Positions 45,207 through 56,077 of a stretch of DNA of 64,000 bases are shown here, piece after piece. The stretch is from positions 212,991,888 through 213,055,887 of the forward strand of contig CM022301.1 in the NCBI GenBank assembly GCA_011799875.1. The letters are read 5' to 3'. The translations under genes were made by a program, and so were the position numbers. The first letter of the stretch is position 1. Each line of letters opens with the position of its first letter. Source of the stretch: Thinopyrum elongatum (lineage: Eukaryota > Streptophyta > Magnoliopsida > Poales > Poaceae). The notes under the pieces were generated by a model. That model saw only the letters and a program-made list of their open reading frames with translations. It ran no database searches and was not told the DNA's origin.

Positions 45207-46035
45207 GCTATCCAGAAATTCTATATCATTTCCAATCAGCAATATGTCATCCACATATAATATCAGAAATACTACAGAGCTCCCACTCACTTTCTTGTAA
45301 ATACAGGCTTCACCATAAGTCTGTATAAAACCATATGCTTTGATCACCTCATCAAAGCGTATATTCCAACTCCGAGATGTTTGCACCAGTCCATAGATGG
45401 ATAGCTGGAGCTTGCACACTTTGTTAGCACCTTTAGGATCGACAAAACCTTCTGGTTGCATCATATACAACTCTTCTTTAAGAAACTCATTTAGGAATGC
45501 AGTTTTGACGTCCATTTGCCAGATTTCATAATCATAAAATGCGGCAATTGCTAACATGATTCAGACAGACTTAAGCATCGCTACGGGTGAGAAGGTCTCA
45601 TCGTAGTCAACCCCTTGAACTTGTCGAAAACATTTTGCAACAAGTCGAGCTTTGTAGACAGTGATATTACCATCACCATTCGTCTTCCTCTTGAAGATCC
45701 ATTTATTCTCAATGGCTTGCCGATCATCAGGCAAGTCCACCAAAGTCCACACTTTGTTTTCATACATGGATCATATCTCAGATTTCATGGCCTCAAGCGA
45801 TTTGTCGGAATCTGGGCTCATCATAGCTTCTTCATAGTTCGCGAGTTCGCCGTTGTCTAACAACATGACTTCCAGCACAGGATTACCGTACCACTCTGGT
45901 GTGGTACGTGTTCAGATTTCAAATGTTTCAGACTTGTGTTTCATCAAGTAGATATATCCATACCTACTTAAATCATCTGTGAAGGTTAGAAAATAACGAT
46001 ACCCGTCGCGTGCCTCAACACTCATCGGACCGCAT
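45207..46035 (-). pseudogene. pol: Copia integrase fragment joined to reverse transcriptase
   Basis: From 46034 leftward the minus strand reads CGPMSVEARDGYRYFLTFTD, the start of the integrase core, to about 45915. It then jumps directly into the linker before reverse transcriptase (YGNPVLEVMLLDN), so most of the integrase catalytic core is deleted. Stops occur at the join (about 45911-45913) and at about 45768. Reverse transcriptase: WTLVDLPDDRQAIENKWIFK, then ARLVAKCFRQVQGVDYDETF, a stop near 45558-45560, then AFLNEFLKEELYMMQPEGFV and LYVDDILLIGND. It ends at the Tat LTR. Confidence 0.87.
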
Positions 46036-47579
46036 TGATACGTCTCCAACGTATCTATAATTTTTGCTTGTTCCATGCTGTTATATTATCATTCTTGGAT
46101 GTTTTACAATCATTTTATAGCAACTTTATATCATTTTTTGGAACTAACCTATTGACATAATGCCCAGTGCCAGTTGCTATTTTTTGCTTGTTTTTTACTT
46201 CACAGAATATCAGTACCAAATGGAGTCCAAACGCAGCGAAACTTTTTGGAGATTTTTTTTGGACCAGAAGACACCACATGGGCCAAAGTAGTACCAGAAG
46301 GGAGGCCCGAGGTGGGCACAACCCACAGGGCGTGCCCAGGAGCCCAGGCGCGCCCAGCGGGGTTGTGCCCCCCTCGGTGACCTCCCGCACCGCCTCTTCA
46401 CCCTATAAATCCCCAAATATTCCAGAAACCCTAGGGGAGTCGACGAAACACAATTCCAGCCGCCACAAGTTCCAGAACCACGAGATCCAATCTAGACACC
46501 ATCACGGAGGGGTTCATCATCCTCATTGGTGCATCTCCGGTGATGCATGAGTAGTTCACCATAGACATACGGGTCCATAGGCAGTAGCTAGATGGCTTCT
46601 TCTCTTTATTTTTGCGGTGTCTTTGTTGGGATCCGATGAACTTTGAGTTTATGATCAGATATGTATCCAAGAATATTATTTGAGTCTTCTTTTGATCTCT
46701 TATATGCATGATTATTTATAGCCTCGTATTTCTTCTTCGAATCTTTGGTTTAGTTAGGCCAACTAGATCGATTTTTTTTGCCATGGGAAGAGGTGCTTTG
46801 TGATGGGTTCGATCTTGCGGTGTTCTTTCCCAGTGACAGAAGGGGCAGCAAGACACGCATGTGTCGTTGCTATTAAGGATAACAAGATGGGGGCTATTCC
46901 TACATGAATAGATCTCATCTACATCATGTCATCGTTCTTATTGCATTACTCCGTTTCTCCATGAACTTAATACACTAGATGCATGCTGGATAGCGGTCGA
47001 TGTGTGGAGTAACAGTAGTAGATGCAGGCAGGAGTTAGTCTACTAATCTTGGACGTGATGCCTACATATTGATCATTGCCTTGGATATCATCATAATTAT
47101 TCGATCTTCTATCAATTGCCCAACAGTAATTTGTTTACCCATCGTGTGCTATTTTCTTGAGAGAAGCCACTAGTGAAATCTATGGCCCCCGGGGCTATTC
47201 TTTATCATATTTGCTTTGAGATCTATTTTTATTTGCTTTTATTTTCAGATCTATTATTCCAAAAACCCAAAAATACCTTGCTGCACTTTTTTATTACTTA
47301 TTTTATTTCGTGTTTTATCGAGATTTATTTATCCAATCGACACAAATTTTTTCCCGTCAACTTGACAATTTCTGGTGCCGTTACCCGTAGAGGGATTGAC
47401 AACCCCTCATAAGCATCGGGTTGCAAGTATTTGTTCTTTGTGTGCAGGTACCGTTTACATAGTGTTGCTTGGTTCTCCTACTGGATTGATACCTTGGTTT
47501 CATAACTGAGGGAAATACCTACTGTAGCTGTACTACATCATCCCTTCCTCTTTGGGGAGACGTAGTTCAAGCGACATCA
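46036..47579 (+). repeat. 5' LTR of the second Athila-like element
   Basis: TGATACGTCTCCAACGTATC to AAGCGACATCA. Shares its first 20 bases and several inner blocks with the LTR at 33181, but is clearly a different family. CCCTATAAATCCCC near 46401 holds the likely TATA box. Confidence 0.92.
46404..46409 (+). promoter_or_regulatory. TATA box of the second Athila-like LTR
   Basis: TATAAA in CACCCTATAAATCCCC, conserved in the 3' LTR near 51458. Inferred promoter core of the element. Confidence 0.6.
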
Positions 47580-47590
47580 AAAGGAATTTC

Positions 47591-47609
47591 TGGCACCGTC
47601 GCCGGGGAG
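47591..47609 (+). promoter_or_regulatory. Primer binding site of the second Athila-like element
   Basis: TGGCACCGTCGCCGGGGAG, 11 bases after the LTR, a two-base variant of the site at 34594. Confidence 0.8.
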
Positions 47610-47800
47610 ACATCATCAACATCTATCAGGTTCCTAATCACAAATCTCATCTCCTTGCAATTTACATTATTTGCCATTTGCCTCTCGTTTTCATCTCCCC
47701 CACTTCACAAAATTTGCCATTTTATTCGCCCTCTTTTTCATTCGCCTTTTTCTAGTCAGATCTGTTTTTGTTTGCAATCTTGTTTGCCTACTTTATCGTT

Positions 47801-48616
47801 ATGGCTAGTTCTTCCTCTATTGCATGTACCCCCGAGAACGAGGTTCTTAATTTTAAACAAAGGGGAGGGGGGAATCTAAAAGATGCTTGGTATATGATTT
47901 GCAATGCTCATAATAGATTTGTTCGTAAGCAATCTACCATTGTTCTTCTTCTCAGTTTTTATGTGGGCATCACCACTTGGTATAGATTCGTCCTTGATAT
48001 GATTACCAGTGGAAATTTCTTGATGTGTCCATCTTTGGATGCTTTTAATGCCATGGGAGATCTAGTAGGTGCACCACCTATCATTATTAATGAAACAATC
48101 TTAACTCTCGAGCATGTTTTGCAAAGATTAGATGCTATTGAAAAAAAGATGGTCACCTTAGAGCAAATTGAAAATTTGGATACAAAGATGCAGAATCTTG
48201 CTAATAAATTTGGGTCAAAAGCGGGCGATATTTTCAAATTACTAAGGGAAAAGGAAACCATAATTAATGAAAGAATTGGAGAGAGTCCCTCTCGGATTGA
48301 TAAGTTGGAAGAAATTTTTAGTAATCTAAGCTCGGCTTTTGCTTCTGCTAAAACTGTTGAAAAAATCTCGTAAAAATTGGCAAGACTACTCAAGTCACTA
48401 AGAACAAGGGTGCAACTTCTAATAATAACAAATAAGATCTTAAGATGATTAGTATTCACCCCGACTTTGTTGAAGTTGTAAGAAACCCTACTTGCAAGAA
48501 TGAATTCTTCAATCTTATTCCTAGAAGTGTTATTATCAAAAATATGCATGCTAAATCTTTGAAGAGTATTGGTTGTGTGATTGAGGAGTTGGAAACCAAA
48601 GATGACAACACTTGAA
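47801..48616 (+). pseudogene. gag: Short gag-like protein of the second Athila-like element
   Basis: ATG at 47801 gives 190 codons to TAA at 48371-48373. Features: NLKDAWYMICNAHNRFVRKQ and FYVGITTWYRFVLDMITSGN, as in the gag domain of this element group, then a long coiled coil (LTLEHVLQRLDAIEKKMVTL ... KLLREKETIINERIGES). After a frame break, coding resembles the family again at about 48444-48616 (SIHPDFVEVVRNP, ending ELETKDDNT). A non-autonomous element needing only RNA packaging could keep such a protein; whether it ever worked is unknown. Confidence 0.7.
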
Positions 48617-49550
48617 TCTATACCTTATGCCTAGCTAGGGGCATAAAACGATAGCGCTTGTTGGGAGGCAACCCAATGAATAAATTTTATTTTTGCCTTT
48701 TTCTTTCTGTTCTTGAGTGTTTGCACAATTATTCCTCTGTTATGATTGTGTTTTTTATGTTTTACTTAGTGTTTGTGCAAGTAAAGCCTTTGGGATAGCT
48801 TTGGTGATAGTTGATTTGATCCTGTTGAAAAACAGAAACTTTTGCGTCTAGTAACAGAATTGCTTAAATTCGCAGAAGCGACAAAAAAATTCTGATTTTT
48901 TAAAAAAAGATTTGATATAAAAATTGTCTCTGTTTTCCTAATTTTTCAGAATTTTTTGAGTTAAAAAAGAATGAGAACAATTCTCATCTTTACAGACTGT
49001 TCTGTTTTTGACAGATTCTGTTTTCTTTGCATTGTGTGCTTATTTTGATGTATCTATGGATTGTATCGGGGGGTATAAGCCATGGAAAAGTTAGAATACA
49101 ATAGATATAATGAAATAACAAAATTTGAATGGGTTTTCAACAGTACTTAAAGTATAGATTGGTTTTCTTATACTAACGGATCTCACGAAGGTTTTGTTAA
49201 GTTCTGTGTGATTGAAGTTTTCAAGTTTTGGGTGAGATCGTGATGGATGAAGGAATAAGGAGTGAAAAGAGCCTAGCTTGTGGATTACCCATGGCACCCC
49301 AAGTTAATATTCAAGGAGAACCAAGCAACTAAGCTTGGGGATGCCCCGGAAGGCATCCCCTCTTTCTTCTAATGACCATCGGTATTTTACTTGGAGCTAT
49401 ATTTTTATTCGTCACATATCATGAGTTTTGCTTGGAGCGTCTTGTATTATATGAGTCCTTGCTTGTTTTGCTTTTTAGTTTGTCACTAGTATCCTTGCTG
49501 AACACACCTATTTGAGAGAGCCAAAATTATGCTATGATTTGCTAGAATTG

Positions 49551-49780
49551 CTCTTTATGCTTCACTTAAATTTTTTGAGCTATGGAATTGCTCTAGTGCT
49601 TCACTTATATCTTTTTGAGCATGGTGTGCTTTAATATTTTTGAAGAAATGATCTCATGCTTCACTTAGATTAATTTGAGAGTTAGTAAATTTTTGAAGAA
49701 ATTTTCTCATGCTTCACTTATATTATTTTGAGAGACGAAAAACTTATGCTCATGTTCTTCACTTAAATTTGTTTGAGCTT
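49551..49780. repeat. Tandem array of GCTTCACTTA...TTTGAG units
   Basis: Five copies of a motif like TGCTTCACTTATAT..TTTTGAG start at about 49558, 49597, 49657, 49710 and 49755, at 40-60 base spacing. AT-rich and imperfect. Confidence 0.8.
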
Positions 49781-50154
49781 GTCAAAAGCAATTGCAATAT
49801 ATGAAACTAGTCCCAAAGTGATAGATATTCAAGAGGGATATAATAAAAACTTCCATGAAGATCATTGGACAAAATAAACTTGATTCTTTGTAATAGTTTT
49901 GAGATATGATGATAGTGATATGTGAGTCATGTTGGTGAGTAATTATGCTTTAGTAAGAATATTGGTGTTAAGGTTTGTGATTCCCTATGCAAGCACGAAA
50001 GTCAATAGTTATGCAATGATATTATATCCTACTTGTGGTGCATTATTCGGTGTTAGTTATGCTTAATGCTCGCTTATGTGATATTTCGTTTCTTGGTTGG
50101 TTGCTTCTCAATCTTTTTGCTAGCCTTCACTTGTACTAAGTAGAAATACTACTT

Positions 50155-50661
50155 GTGCATCCAAAATCCTTAAGCCCAGTTTTGCCATATGAGTCCACCA
50201 TACCTACCTATATGCGGTATTTCCGTGCCATTCTAAGCAAATTTGTATGTGCCATCTCTAATTTTCAAAATAAATTTCCTTTTATTGTGCCCGTACCGCT
50301 CATGAAGCGGCAGGGGGTGGCCAATATTTTTCATGCTAGATGTGTTATTCTCAAGATGAGTGTTTATTCACTTGTCGTTGCACGAGAGTATGGCGGTAAT
50401 AGGGATGCCCAGTCCCGGAATGAAAAAGAAATTTACTTTATGTTGTCAAATAATAAATTCCTTGGAAAGTGTTGGTATGGAAGGCACCCGTGGATACGGC
50501 TAGCCATGGATTGTGAAAGAATGGTGGAAAAAGGAATAAACTTTAGTTTCTGTTTGGGAACCGCCTATGATATATGTAGCATGGAAAGTGTTGGGAATTA
50601 CTCGGTCGTGTTCGTTGACGGGAAAAATATGCCTCTCAAATTTTTTTATCTCTCAATTTAA
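50155..50661 (+). other. 168-codon open frame in the conserved 3' region of the Athila-like element
   Basis: Open from ATG (HP KSLSPVLPYEST near the start, NFSFCLGTAYDICSMESVGN near the end). The related region at 40310-40760 keeps similar words in the same order (IPYESTIPSYMRY, ETAYNVCSMED) but has stops and frame changes. It may be the remains of a protein, or a structured RNA region that happens to be open. No domain recognised. Confidence 0.35.
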
Positions 50662-51068
50662 GCTTTGAGCTCTGGCACCTCTACAAATCCCTACTTCCCT
50701 CTGCGAAGGGCCTATCTATTTACTTTATGAAATTTTTATTTTTATTTGAGTCTCCATCTTCTCTTATAAAGCACCAACTAAGGGGCACTATGATCGTACT
50801 TGAGCATTGGATGTAGCTAATATGCGAGTGTATTTCATGAATGGATCAATGATTGAGCATGATGGGCTAGGGATAACTTTCTTTAGTGTTGATATTTTGA
50901 AAGACATGGTTGCTTGTTGATATGCTTGAGTATTGAAATCTTCATGTCAAAACTAGACTATTGCTTTGAACCATATAAAAGTCCAAATGTCCATGCTACA
51001 AAAGAAAAGAATATGTAACGAACATGTTAGGCAGCATTCCACATCAAAACTTCTGTTTTTATCATTTA

Positions 51069-51106
51069 CCTACTCGACGACGAGTAGGAATTAAGCTTGG
51101 GGATGT
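51069..51106 (+). promoter_or_regulatory. Hairpin and polypurine tract, second Athila-like element
   Basis: Stem CCTACTCG / CGAGTAGG with loop ACGA (51069-51088), then AATTAAGCTTGGGGATGT immediately before the 3' LTR. Confidence 0.78.
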
Positions 51107-52691
51107 TGATACGTCTCCAACGTATCTATAATTTTTGCTTGTTCCATGATGTTATATTATCATTCTTGGATGTTTTACAATCATTTTATAGCAACTTTAT
51201 ATCATTTTTTGGGACTAACCTATTGACATAGTGCCCAATGCCAGTTGCTGTTTTTTGCTGGTTTTTTACTTCGCAGAATATCAGTACCAAATGGAGTCCA
51301 AACGCAGTGAAACCTTTTGGAGATTTTTTTGGACCAGAAGACACCACAAGGGCCAAAGAAGTACCAGAGGGGAGGCCCGAGGTGGGCACAACCCACCAGG
51401 GCGCACCCAGAGCGGTTGTGCCCCCCTCGGTGACCTCCCGCACCGCCTCTTCGCCCTATAAATCCCCAAATATTCCAGAAACCCTAGGGGAGTCGACGAA
51501 ACACAATTCCAGCCACCGCAAGTTCCAGAACCACGAGATCCAATCTAGACACCATCACGGAGGGGTTCATCATCCTCATTGGTGCCTCTCCGATGATGCG
51601 TGAGTAGTTCACCATAGACCTACGGGTCCGTAGGCAGTAGCTAGATGGCTTCTTCTCTCTCTCTTTTGATTCTCAATACAATGGTCTCTTGGAGACCTAT
51701 TTGATGTAACTCTTTTTTTGTGGTGTGTTTGTTGTGATCCGATGAACTTTGAGTTTATGATTAGATCTATATCCATGAATATTATTTGAGCCTTCTTTTG
51801 ATCTCTTATATGCATGATTATTTATAGCCTCGTATTTCTTCTTTCAATCTTTGGTTTAGTTAGGCCAACTAGATCGATTTTTCTTGCCATGGGAAGAGGT
51901 GCTTTGTGATGGGTTCGATCTTGCGGTGTTCTTTCCCAGTGACAGAACGGGCAGCAAGACACACATGTGTTGTTGCTATTAAGGATAACAAGATGGGGGC
52001 TATTCCTACATGAATAGATCTCGTCTACATCATGTCATCGTTCTTATTGCATTACTCTGTTTCTCCATGAACTTAATACACTAGATGCATGCTGGATACC
52101 GGTCGATGTGTGGAGTAATAGTAGTAGATGCAGGCAGGAGTCGGTCTACTAATCTTGGATGTGATGTGTATATATTGATCATTGCCTTGGATATCGTCAT
52201 AATTATTCGATCTTCTATCAATTTCCCAATAGTAATTTGTTTACCCACCGTGTGTTATTTTCTTGAGAGAAGGCACTAGTGAAATCTATGGCCCCGGGGT
52301 CTATTCTTTATCATATTTGCTTTGAGATCTATTTTTATTTGCTTTTAATTTTAGGTCTATTATTCCAAAAACCCAAAAATACCTTGCTGCACTTTTTTAT
52401 TACTTATTTTATTTCGTGTTTTATCGAGATCTATTTATCCAATCTACACAAATTTTATCCCGTCAACTTGACAATTTTTGGCGTCGTTACCCGTAGAGGG
52501 ATTGACAACCCCTCATAAGCATCGGGTTGCAAGTATTTGTTCTTTGTGTGCAGGTACTATTTACATAGTGTTGCTTGGTTCTCCTACTGGATTGATACCT
52601 TGGTTTCATAACCGAGGGAAATACCTACCGTAGTTATACTGCATTATCCCTTCCTATTTGGGGAAATACCGACGTAGTTCAAGCGACATCA
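51107..52691 (+). repeat. 3' LTR of the second Athila-like element
   Basis: Matches 46036-47579 with scattered substitutions and one extra segment of about 40 bases. Ends GACATCA before the CACAT target duplication. Confidence 0.92.
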
Positions 52692-53480
52692 CACATACAT
52701 CGGTATGTATTATTTCCAATAAGTCATTAGCTCTCTCCATTGTTCCGGAGAACGGAGTTTTAGTCATCTTACCCATGAGGCATGGTTTGCAAGTATCAAA
52801 TGATTCATAATCTAGTGATTCCAAAAGTCCATCCGCATGGAGTTTCTTCATGCGCTTTACACCAATATGACCTAAACGGTAGTGCCACAAGTATGTTGCA
52901 CTATAATTATCAACTTTGCATCTTTTGGCATCAATATTATGAATATGGGTATCACTACGATCAAGATTCAACAAGAATAGACCATTCACTAAGGGTGCAT
53001 GACCATAAAATATGTTACTCATATAAATAGAACAACCATTACTCTTTGACTTAAATGAATAACCGTCTCGCAATAAACAAGATCCAGATATAATGTTCAT
53101 GCTCAACGCTGGCACCAAATAACAATTATCGAGGTCTAAAACTAATCCCGAAGGTAGATGTAGAGGTAGTGTGCCGACGGCGATCACATCGACCTTGGAA
53201 CCATTCCCGACACGCATTGTCACCTCGTCCTTAGCCAATCTTCGTTTATTCCGCAGGTCCTGTTTTGAGTTACAAATATGAGCAACCAAACCAGTATCAA
53301 ATACCCAGGCACTACTACGAGCATTAGTAAGGAACACATCAATAACATGTATATCAAATATACCTTTGTTCACTTTGCCATCCTTCTTATTCGCCAAGTA
53401 TTTGGGGCAGTTCCACTTCCAGTGACCATTTCCTGTGTAGTAGAAGCACTCAGTTTCAGGCTTGGGTCCAGCTTTGGGCT
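52692..53480 (-). pseudogene. pro: Copia zinc knuckle, protease and GAG-pre-integrase
   Basis: Minus-strand frame from about 53480 down to the insertion at 52692. The gag zinc knuckle reads CFYYTGNGHWKWNC (about 53411-53452), so the second Cys has become Tyr. The protease motif is WVFDTGLVAHI, with Leu where Ser is usual. The GAG-pre-integrase part is intact: LWHYRLGHIGVKRMKKL, then CKPCLMGKMTKTPF. It runs into the integrase start IIHTDVC at the Athila-like insertion. Confidence 0.87.
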
Positions 53481-53483
53481 TCT

Positions 53484-54200
53484 TTATGGGAGCGGTAACT
53501 TGTTTGCCATTCTTCTTGAAGTTCCCTTTTTTTCCTTGCCCTTTTTCTTGAAACTAGTGGTCTTGTTAACCATCAACACTTGATGCTCCTTCTTGATTTC
53601 TACCTTCGCCGATTTCAGCATTGCGAAGAGCTCGGAAATCGTTTTCGTCATTCCTTGCATATTATAGTTCATCACAAAGCCTTTGTAGCTTGGTGGCAGT
53701 GACTGAAGAACTCTATCAATAACACTCTCAACTGGAAGATCAATTCCTAGCTGAGTCAAGTGGTTATGATACCCAGACATTTTGAGTATGTGTTCACTGA
53801 CAGAACTGTTCTGCTCCATCTTACAGCTATAGAACTTGTTGGAGACTTCATATCTCTCAACCCGGGCATTAGCTTGAAATATCAACTTCAGCTCTTGGAA
53901 CATCTCATATGCTCTGTGGCGTTCAAAACGTCTTTGGAGTCCCGGTTCTAAGCAGTAAAGCATGGTACACTGAACTATCGAGTAGTCATCAGATCGAGCC
54001 AGCCAGAAGTTCATAACATTTGCATCAGCTCCTGCAGCAGGTCTGTCACCTAGCGGTGCATCAAGGACATAATTCTTCTGTGTAGCAATGAGGAGAATCC
54101 TCAAGTTACGGACCCAGTCCGTGTAGTTGCTACCATCATCTTTCAACTTAGCTTTCTCTAGGAACGCATTAAAATTCAAGGGAACGGTACCACGGGCCAT
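53484..54200 (-). pseudogene. gag: Copia gag, frameshifted near its end
   Basis: ATG at 54200 starts MARGTVPLNFNAFLEK. It contains the UBN2-type Copia gag: SNYTDWVRNLRILLIATQKN, then LYCLEPGLQRRFERHRAYEM, then VSEHILKMSGYHNHLTQLGI and LPPSYKGFVMNYNMQGM. A one-base loss near 53525 (in the Lys-rich stretch KKKGKEKKG) shifts the frame away from the zinc knuckle that follows. Earlier codons are intact. Nothing suggests host use. Confidence 0.88.
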
Positions 54201-55472
54201 TGATCTACAACATAGATATGCAAAAACTATTAGGACTAAGTTCATGATAAATTTTAGTTCAAATAATCAAATTACTAATGAACTCCCACTTAAATAAACA
54301 TCCCTCAAGTTGTCTAAGTGATACATGATCCAAATCAACTAATCCATGTCCGATCATCACGTGAGATGGGGTAGTCTTCAATAGTGAACATCTCTATGTT
54401 GATCATATCTACTGTATGACTCACATTCGACCTTTCGGTCTCCAGTGTTCCGAGACCATGTCTGTACATGCTAGGCTCGTCAAGTTTAACCCAAGTATTC
54501 TGCATGTGCAAAACTGGCTTACACCCGCTATATGTGAACATAGAGTCCATCACACCCGATCATCGTGAGATGCTTTGAAACGACAAACTTTAGCAATGGT
54601 GCATACTCGGGGAGAACACTTTTATCTTGAAATTAAGTGAAGGGATCATCTTATAATGCTACCGTCGTTCTAAGCAAAATAAGATGCACAAAGGATAAAC
54701 ATCACATGCAATCAAAATATGTGATATGATATGGCCATCATCATCTTGTGCTTTTGATCTCCATCTCCAAAGCATCGGCATGATCTCCATCGTCACCACC
54801 ATGACACCTTGATCTCCATCATTGCGTCGGGGGTCGTCTCGCCAACTATTGCTTCTACAACTATTGCTAACACATAGCGATAAAGCAAAGCAATTACATG
54901 GCGCTTAGTGATTGACACGTAGGTCATACAATAATTAAAGACAACCCTAAGGCTCCTGCCGGTTGTCGAACTCATCGACATGCAAGTCGTGAACTTATTA
55001 AAAAACATGATCATCTCATACATCAACATATATCACATCACATCTTGACCATATCACATCACAACATGCCCTGCAAAAACAAGTTAGATGTCCTCTACTT
55101 TGTTGTTGCAAGTTTTACGTGGCTGCTACGGGCAACCAGCAAGAACCGTTCTTATCTACGCAAAACCACAACGGTGATTATCAAGTTGCTATTTAACCTT
55201 CTGCAAGGACCGCCGTAGTCAAATCCGATTCAACTAAAGTAGGAGAAACAGACACCCGCCAACCACCTTTATGCAAAACAAGTTGCATGTCAGTCGGTGG
55301 AACCGGTCTCATGTGCGTGGACATGTAAGGTTGGTCCGGGCTGCTTCATCCCACAATACCGCCGAATCAAAATAAGACATTGGTGGGAAGCAATATGAAC
55401 ATCACCGCCCACATCTCCTTTGTGTTCTACTCGTGCATACCATCTACTCATAGACCTGGCTCATGATGCCAC
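54201..55472 (-). other. Copia 5' leader and primer binding site
   Basis: Untranslated leader between gag and the 5' LTR. The primer binding site read on the minus strand is TGGCATCATGAGCCAGGT (55471-55454), an initiator-Met-type site with changes, directly next to the LTR end CCCCAACA. Confidence 0.75.
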
Positions 55473-56077
55473 TGTTGGGGAACGTTGCATTGAAAACAAA
55501 AAAATTCTACACACACGCAAGATCTATCCATGGAGATGCATAGCTACGAGAGGGGGAGAGCATCTACATACCCTTGTAGATTGCTAAGCGGAAGTGTTTA
55601 TCAACACGGTTGATGTAGTCGTACACCTTCAAGATCCGTCCCGATCAAGTACCGAATGTACGGCACCTCCGCGTTCAACACATGTTCAGGTCGATGACGT
55701 CCTCGCCTTCTCGATCCAGCAAGAGAGGTGAAGTAGTAGATGAGTTCCGGCAGCACGACGGTGTGGTGACGGTGGTGGTGAAACTATCCGCAGGGCTTCG
55801 CCAAGCACAACGGGCGTGGACAGAGGAGGAACTAGAACTTGAGGGATAGGGGGCACCGCACACGGCTTGGGGATCATGGTGTGTGTTGCCCCTCTCCCTC
55901 CTCACATATATATAGGTGGAGGGGAGGAGGGGCTGCCCTAGGGCGCGCACCAAGGGGGCCGGCGGCCACCCTGGGTGCCTGCCTAGCCGCCCCCCTTTCC
56001 TTCCCATAAAGAGGGAGAAGAAGGTAGGAGGGGGGCCGGTGGCTACCCTGTCTTTAGGTGCCCCCCTATCTTTCTCT
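55473..56077 (-). repeat. Copia 5' LTR, partial
   Basis: On the plus strand it starts TGTTGGGGAACGTTGC, a common wheat Copia LTR end. A TATA-like CACATATATATAGG lies at about 55904-55917. The outer end is not recognised; it seems cut off where Athila-like sequence begins (about 56078). Confidence 0.75.

Larger units (their letters stand above)
48617..51106 (+). other. 3' untranslated part of the second Athila-like element
   Basis: Starts with the hairpin-forming TTGGGAGGCAACCCAA (48661-48676). AT-rich spacer follows, then a short tandem array (49551-49780) and the region related to the first Athila-like element (about 50080-50790), in which a frame of 168 codons (50155-50661) is open. It ends with a hairpin and polypurine tract. 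Confidence 0.65.
46036..52691 (+). mobile_element. Second non-autonomous Athila-like Gypsy retrotransposon, inserted in the Copia integrase
   Basis: LTRs 46036-47579 and 51107-52691. The target duplication is CGCAT on the left and CACAT on the right (one CpG-to-CpA change), and both sides continue the Copia integrase reading (IHTDVC | GPM). The interior codes only for a short gag-like protein. No protease, polymerase or integrase was found, so it was mobilised in trans. The 3' LTR keeps a segment of about 40 bases near 51660-51715 that the 5' LTR lacks. Confidence 0.9.
45207..56077 (-). mobile_element. Minus-strand Copia retrotransposon, internally deleted and twice interrupted
   Basis: Read right to left: 5' LTR (from about 56077 to 55473), primer site, leader, gag, protease, GAG-pre-integrase, start of integrase, then reverse transcriptase up to the Y-V-D-D motif at the Tat insertion. 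An Athila-like element (46036-52691) splits the integrase. The rest of the reverse transcriptase and the 3' LTR lie beyond the left window edge, on the other side of the Tat element. It is the oldest host in this nest. The right limit is approximate. Confidence 0.88.
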
